Both the position numbers and the translations under genes were made by a program. This document shows positions 4,432 to 7,545 of a stretch of DNA of 7,545 bases, piece after piece (position 1 is the first letter of the stretch; every line of letters begins with the position of its first letter). This DNA is from Acidobacteriaceae bacterium (GTDB taxonomy: Bacteria > Acidobacteriota > Terriglobia > Terriglobales > Acidobacteriaceae). The stretch lies in NCBI GenBank assembly GCA_003154055.1, contig PMCH01000068.1, forward strand, positions 12,491 to 20,035, given 5' to 3'. The notes below the pieces were generated by a model, which was not told the DNA's origin, did no database searches, and saw nothing but the letters and a program-made list of their open reading frames with translations.

Positions 4432-7021
4432 CCGCTGGCGGCGCATCGAGAGCTTGTATCACTCCGCGCTGGCGCTGGAGGAAGACGGACGCGCATCTTT
4501 TCTGCGGGATGCCTGTGGCTCTGACCAGGAATTACGTCGAGAGGTGGAGTCGCTGCTCGCCCACGATCCCGACGCCAAGCAGTTCCTGGAAGGCGCCGCC
4601 CTGCCGAGGGCAGACCGAGAGGAATCCGCCAGTGAGCCGTCGTCCGCTAACACTCCGGACGATCTTCACCTGGAAGGAGCCTCGGTTTCTCATTACCGGG
4701 TATTGAAGAAACTCGGGGGCGGTGGCATGGGAGTGGTCTATCAGGCCAAGGACACCCGACTGGGTCGCCTGGTTGCGCTGAAGTTCCTATCCGGCGATCT
4801 GTCACGGGACCCGAAGGCGGTAGAGCGCTTCCGACTGGAAGCTCAGGCGGCTTCCGCTCTCAATCATCCCAACATCTGTACCATCCACGACATCGACAAT
4901 TACGATGGGCAGCCCTTCATCGTGATGGAAATGCTGGCAGGGCAGACCTTGAAGCACCTGATCAGCGGACGGCCCATGAAGGCGGAGGACATTTCCCAGT
5001 TGGGCGCGCAGATCGCGGATGCGTTGGATGCGGCCCACAGCCGGGGAATTGTTCACCGCGACATCAAGCCGGCAAACATTTTTATTACCGAACGCGGACA
5101 AGGGAAGGTGCTGGATTTCGGGCTGGCAAAACTGCTGCGTCCGCTGGGCGAGACGACCCTCAGCGAGGGCCTGACCGAAGTGAGGGCCGTGGTGGGGACC
5201 GTGCCCTACATGGCCCCCGAACAACTGCGTGGACAAAAGGTGGATGCTCGCACCGATGTTTACGCTTTGGGTGCCGTGCTGTATGAGATGGCCACCGGCC
5301 ACCGGCCGTTCGAGGAAGAGTTTTCGCCAGTACTCGCCGCCGACATCATTCAGAAGTCACCTCAACCGCCGTCTCAGATCAACCCGGATATTCCTGTCGG
5401 GCTCGAGGACATCATTCTGAAGTGTCTGGAGAAGAATCCTGCGGACCGCTACCAGTCGGCTCGGGATTTGCAAGATCAGTTGGGCCAATGGAGCGCGCCG
5501 TTGGCCACCGCCACCCATACCCTCGCACGCTTGCAGCGCAAGCTGGTGGCACGGCCGCTCATCCTGGCCGCGGGGCTGCTTATGTTGCTGGCGGCTGCCC
5601 TCGTCGGTTATCTGTACTTGAGTAGTGCGGCCCGGACGGCCCCGATCACGACGTTGGCCGTGCTTCCGTTAGCTAATCTCTCGGGGGATCCCAGCCAGGA
5701 GTATCTCGCCGATGGCATGACCGAGGCCTTGATTACCGACCTGTCGAAGATTCGGGCGCTGAAGGTGATCTCGCGTACGTCCGTGATGCGGTACAAGGGC
5801 GCGAGCAAGCCGCTGACGGAGATTGCGGGCGAGCTTGGCGTGAACGGCGTGGTCGAAGGTTCTGTGCAGCGCTCAGGCGAACGTATCTTGATTACGGCGC
5901 AGCTCATCCGCGCCTCTACCGACACGCACTTGTGGGCGGACCGCTACGAGCGAGATTTCCGGGATGTACTGACCTTGCAGGGCGAGGTTGCCCAGGCGAT
6001 CGCCCGCGAGATCAAGGTTGCGGTGACACCGGAGGAGACAAAGAACCTCTCCCGCGCCCGCCCGGTCAACCCCGAAGCCTATGAGGCGTACCTCAAAGGC
6101 CAGGCACACTGGTACCGGCTATCCCGCGAGCACTTCGACGCGGCCCTGGAGTACTTTCAACTCGCCTTGGATAAGGATCCGAATTACGCGCTCGCCTATG
6201 TGGGTGTCGGCAGCGTCTGGATGATGCGCGGGGATGCTGGGTTCATGCAGCCCAGCGAGGTGTTTCCAAAAGCAAAGGCAGCCATCTCGAAAGCTTTGGA
6301 ACTCGACGACACGCTCCCCGAAGCTCACATCACTTTTGCCAATATTGCCGGTACGTACGACCACGACTGGTCAACCGCGGAACGCGAATTCCGGCGGGGC
6401 ATTGAACTCAACCCCAACAGTGCGGACGGCCACTTCAGTTACGCGGACTTCCTGATCTCGATGAAACGTACGCAGGAGTGGGACGCCGAAATCCATCGGG
6501 CCCTGGAGTTGGACCCCTTCAACCCGTTTTTCCCGTGCTTTTATGGTTGGCAGTTGGTGTATGTGCAGCGCTACGACGAGGCCATCGCGCAATTCCGCAG
6601 GGTTCTGGCGACCGAGCCTGATCTCTCATCGGCGCACTTGGGGCTTTGGGGCGCCTTCTACAAGAAGGGAATGCACGCGGAAGCTCTGGCGGAAGCCAGG
6701 AAGTTTTTTGCGGTGCTCCACGACCGTGAAGTCGAGGGCGCCCTGACGCGCGGCTATGCGGAAGGCGGTTACGCGCGAGGCATGCACCTTGGGGCAGAGG
6801 TGCTAGCAGCGCGCTCCAAGCGGACCTATGTACCCGCTGTCCGTATTGCACGCTTGTATGCTCACGCCGGAGAGAACGATCAAGTGATGATATGGCTTGA
6901 GAGGGCTTACCAACAACGTGAAACCCCGTTGTGTCATCTCAGCGTGGGATGGGATTGGGATAACCTGCGCGACGACCCGCGCTTCCAGGATCTTGTGCGG
7001 CGTGTCGGATTGCCTCAGTGA
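4421..7021 (+). CDS. Transmembrane Ser/Thr protein kinase with extracytoplasmic TolB-like domain and TPR repeats
   Basis: An 866-aa membrane kinase. Residues 1-58 form a helical N-terminal module (RWRRIESLYHSAL, LRREVESLL) typical of kinases paired with this sigma class. The PknB-type kinase domain spans about 92-357: glycine loop GGGGMGVVY (99-107), K121, helix-C E140, HRDIKPAN (212-219), DFG (232-234), an activation loop rich in Thr/Ser (T245, T246, S248, T252, T260) and APE (265-267). All catalytic residues are present, so it should be active. A basic stretch then a membrane helix (378-400) follow. Outside, 408-535 resembles the TolB amino-terminal/FlgO-like domain found in adenylate cyclases and CadC-like regulators (AVLPLANLSGD, YLADGMTEALITDLSK, ADRYERD). 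Residues from about 552 to 860 are TPR-like helices (A-Y-x-G, ALELDP patterns). ATG 4421 has AGGAG at 4409-4413 inside the sigma gene, so translation is probably coupled. It likely senses an envelope signal and phosphorylates the sigma factor; the ligand is unknown. Confidence 0.96.
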   Translation: METDRWRRIESLYHSALALEEDGRASFLRDACGSDQELRREVESLLAHDPDAKQFLEGAALPRADREESASEPSSANTPDDLHLEGASVSHYRVLKKLGGGGMGVVYQAKDTRLGRLVALKFLSGDLSRDPKAVERFRLEAQAASALNHPNICTIHDIDNYDGQPFIVMEMLAGQTLKHLISGRPMKAEDISQLGAQIADALDAAHSRGIVHRDIKPANIFITERGQGKVLDFGLAKLLRPLGETTLSEGLTEVRAVVGTVPYMAPEQLRGQKVDARTDVYALGAVLYEMATGHRPFEEEFSPVLAADIIQKSPQPPSQINPDIPVGLEDIILKCLEKNPADRYQSARDLQDQLGQWSAPLATATHTLARLQRKLVARPLILAAGLLMLLAAALVGYLYLSSAARTAPITTLAVLPLANLSGDPSQEYLADGMTEALITDLSKIRALKVISRTSVMRYKGASKPLTEIAGELGVNGVVEGSVQRSGERILITAQLIRASTDTHLWADRYERDFRDVLTLQGEVAQAIAREIKVAVTPEETKNLSRARPVNPEAYEAYLKGQAHWYRLSREHFDAALEYFQLALDKDPNYALAYVGVGSVWMMRGDAGFMQPSEVFPKAKAAISKALELDDTLPEAHITFANIAGTYDHDWSTAEREFRRGIELNPNSADGHFSYADFLISMKRTQEWDAEIHRALELDPFNPFFPCFYGWQLVYVQRYDEAIAQFRRVLATEPDLSSAHLGLWGAFYKKGMHAEALAEARKFFAVLHDREVEGALTRGYAEGGYARGMHLGAEVLAARSKRTYVPAVRIARLYAHAGENDQVMIWLERAYQQRETPLCHLSVGWDWDNLRDDPRFQDLVRRVGLPQ

Positions 7022-7031
7022 CGGCCGGGTC

Positions 7032-7098
7032 CTCTCCACGAACCCGCGGTCGACATTCCAATCCCCTTCAATCTGAAATGGGAAGCCCCCGTGGAGAG
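7032..7098. repeat. 9-bp inverted repeat CTCTCCACG / CGTGGAGAG after the kinase gene
   Basis: Perfect arms at 7032-7040 and 7090-7098, separated by 49 nt, in the 109-bp gap between the kinase stop and tRNA-Val. A T-run does not follow, so it is not a normal intrinsic terminator, though it could fold as a long-loop hairpin at the end of the kinase transcript. No better terminator is seen here. Confidence 0.3.
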
Positions 7099-7106
7099 TC
7101 ATTTGC

Positions 7107-7112
7107 TACAAT
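7107..7112 (+). promoter_or_regulatory. Candidate -10 element for tRNA-Val
   Basis: TACAAT matches TATAAT at five of six positions and ends 18 nt before the tRNA, predicting a leader of about 11-12 nt, which is normal for a tRNA gene. No recognisable -35 lies 16-18 bp upstream, so the call is tentative. Confidence 0.38.
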
Positions 7113-7130
7113 CTCACTACCGCGTTCGTT

Positions 7131-7205
7131 GGGCGCTTAACTCAGCGGTAGAGTGCCATCCTCACACGGTGGAAGTCGTAGGTTCAAATCCTACAGCGCC
7201 CACCA
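7131..7205 (+). tRNA. tRNA-Val (anticodon CAC)
   Basis: A complete cloverleaf with encoded CCA. The acceptor stem GGGCGCT/AGCGCCC is perfect. The D arm is ACTC-AGCGGTA-GAGT, with G18-G19. The anticodon arm is CCATC-CTCACAC-GGTGG, with U33 and anticodon C-A-C, reading GUG valine codons. The variable loop has five bases. The T arm is GTAGG-TTCAAAT-CCTAC. The discriminator is A7202, followed by CCA at 7203-7205. Total length is 75 nt. It lies between the kinase gene and the second sigma gene on the same strand. Confidence 0.97.
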
Positions 7206-7228
7206 TTCCTTCCAAGTTGCCGGAGCCC

Positions 7229-7545
7229 ATGTGCCTCTTGACCACGGTTCCGGCTGCGGATAGCCTTCTGTGCAGCCTCTCTCCCATGCTGGACTCGGAC
7301 AGCCTCGGAACTCGGCATGTAAGTGATTCAGCGGAAAGCACTTCCGCTTTGTCAGCCTCCGCCGCTGCGGCGCAACTTTCTGGCCGCAACGGGGTTGATA
7401 CAGGTGTGAGCAGCTTGGCCATCGACCGGGGACTGCTAGCTTTTGGGGGAGAGTCGCCGACTGCCTCAGTGTTGGACTCCACCCAAGTTGTCTCGGATGC
7501 CGATGTGATGCTGCGGGTGAAGACGGGCGATGAGTCCGCCTTTGC
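7229..7545 (+). CDS. Second ECF sigma factor, N-terminal part (runs off right edge)
   Basis: The last 20 codons read VVSDADVMLRVKTGDESAFA, the typical opening of region 2 of canonical RpoE-like ECF sigma factors (D-x-x-L-x-x-x-x-x-G-D-x-x-A-F). The frame is open from just after the tRNA to the edge. The start is uncertain. ATG 7229 has a GGAG only 4 nt upstream and gives about 80 extra residues rich in Ser and Ala with no known domain; ATG 7286 and GTG 7469 (which would give a standard short N-terminus) are also possible, and neither has a well-placed Shine-Dalgarno. A hairpin (7219-7227 with 7246-7254, one G-T pair) would place ATG 7229 in its loop. Nothing of the DNA-binding region is visible, so the subgroup and any anti-sigma partner cannot be judged. 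Confidence is for the sigma assignment; the start is much less sure. Confidence 0.7.
   Translation, partial: MCLLTTVPAADSLLCSLSPMLDSDSLGTRHVSDSAESTSALSASAAAAQLSGRNGVDTGVSSLAIDRGLLAFGGESPTASVLDSTQVVSDADVMLRVKTGDESAF

Noticed and set aside
7131..7205. tRNA-Val as an integration site of a mobile element
   Set aside because: No integrase gene and no second copy of the tRNA 3' end were seen within the window. The flanking genes look like ordinary chromosomal regulators.
7162..7482. Minus-strand frame ending in VGAVGFEPTTSTV
   Set aside because: The GFEPTT ending is the well-known artefact from translating the antisense of a tRNA T arm. The frame overlaps tRNA-Val and the sigma gene.
1..7545. A single joint system linking hydrogenase, secreted proteins and the sigma-kinase pair
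   Set aside because: A terminator, the change of strand, and no shared regulatory motif argue for independent units. Nothing in the sequence ties the sigma factor to the hydrogenase promoter.

Overview
The window is a bacterial chromosomal segment of moderately high GC. It most likely comes from an acidobacterium (Acidobacteriota). I infer this from three things: an ECF sigma factor of the 'LQPTALVHEAYLRL' type overlapping a membrane Ser/Thr kinase with a TolB-like plus TPR tail, a secreted HAF-repeat protein, and the general gene style. No rRNA or other marker gene is present to confirm it. Both ends of the window cut through genes.

Left part (1-1953, all on the minus strand): the start of a [NiFe]-hydrogenase operon, with the small subunit first and the large subunit 3 nt behind it. 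The large subunit runs off the left edge, and cytochrome b and maturation genes would be expected there. The small subunit has a Tat signal, a C-terminal membrane anchor and the six-cysteine proximal-cluster pattern of oxygen-tolerant group 1d (Hyd-1/MBH) enzymes. The control region upstream holds a perfect CRP/FNR-family-like dyad about 41 bp before a predicted start point, a second 10-bp palindrome exactly 22 bp away, and a -10-like hexamer. An intrinsic terminator separates it from the preceding gene.

Middle (1954-3795): a secreted protein built of about seven HAF-type repeats, and upstream of it a short ORF matching only the C-terminal end of an alpha/beta hydrolase. Both are on the minus strand with strong Shine-Dalgarno sequences. 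A 185-bp divergent intergenic region follows.

Right part (3796-7021, plus strand): a two-gene signalling module. An ECF sigma factor, whose acidic DAED motif in region 2 is replaced by Q-T-T-A, overlaps by 11 nt a transmembrane Ser/Thr kinase with an extracytoplasmic TolB-like domain and TPRs. By analogy with Vibrio EcfP/PknT, the kinase probably activates the sigma factor by threonine phosphorylation. After it come tRNA-Val(CAC) (7131-7205) and the beginning of a second, canonical ECF sigma factor running off the right edge.

The hydrogenase, the secreted proteins and the signalling pair look like separate transcription units. No mobile element, CRISPR array or phage gene was seen.
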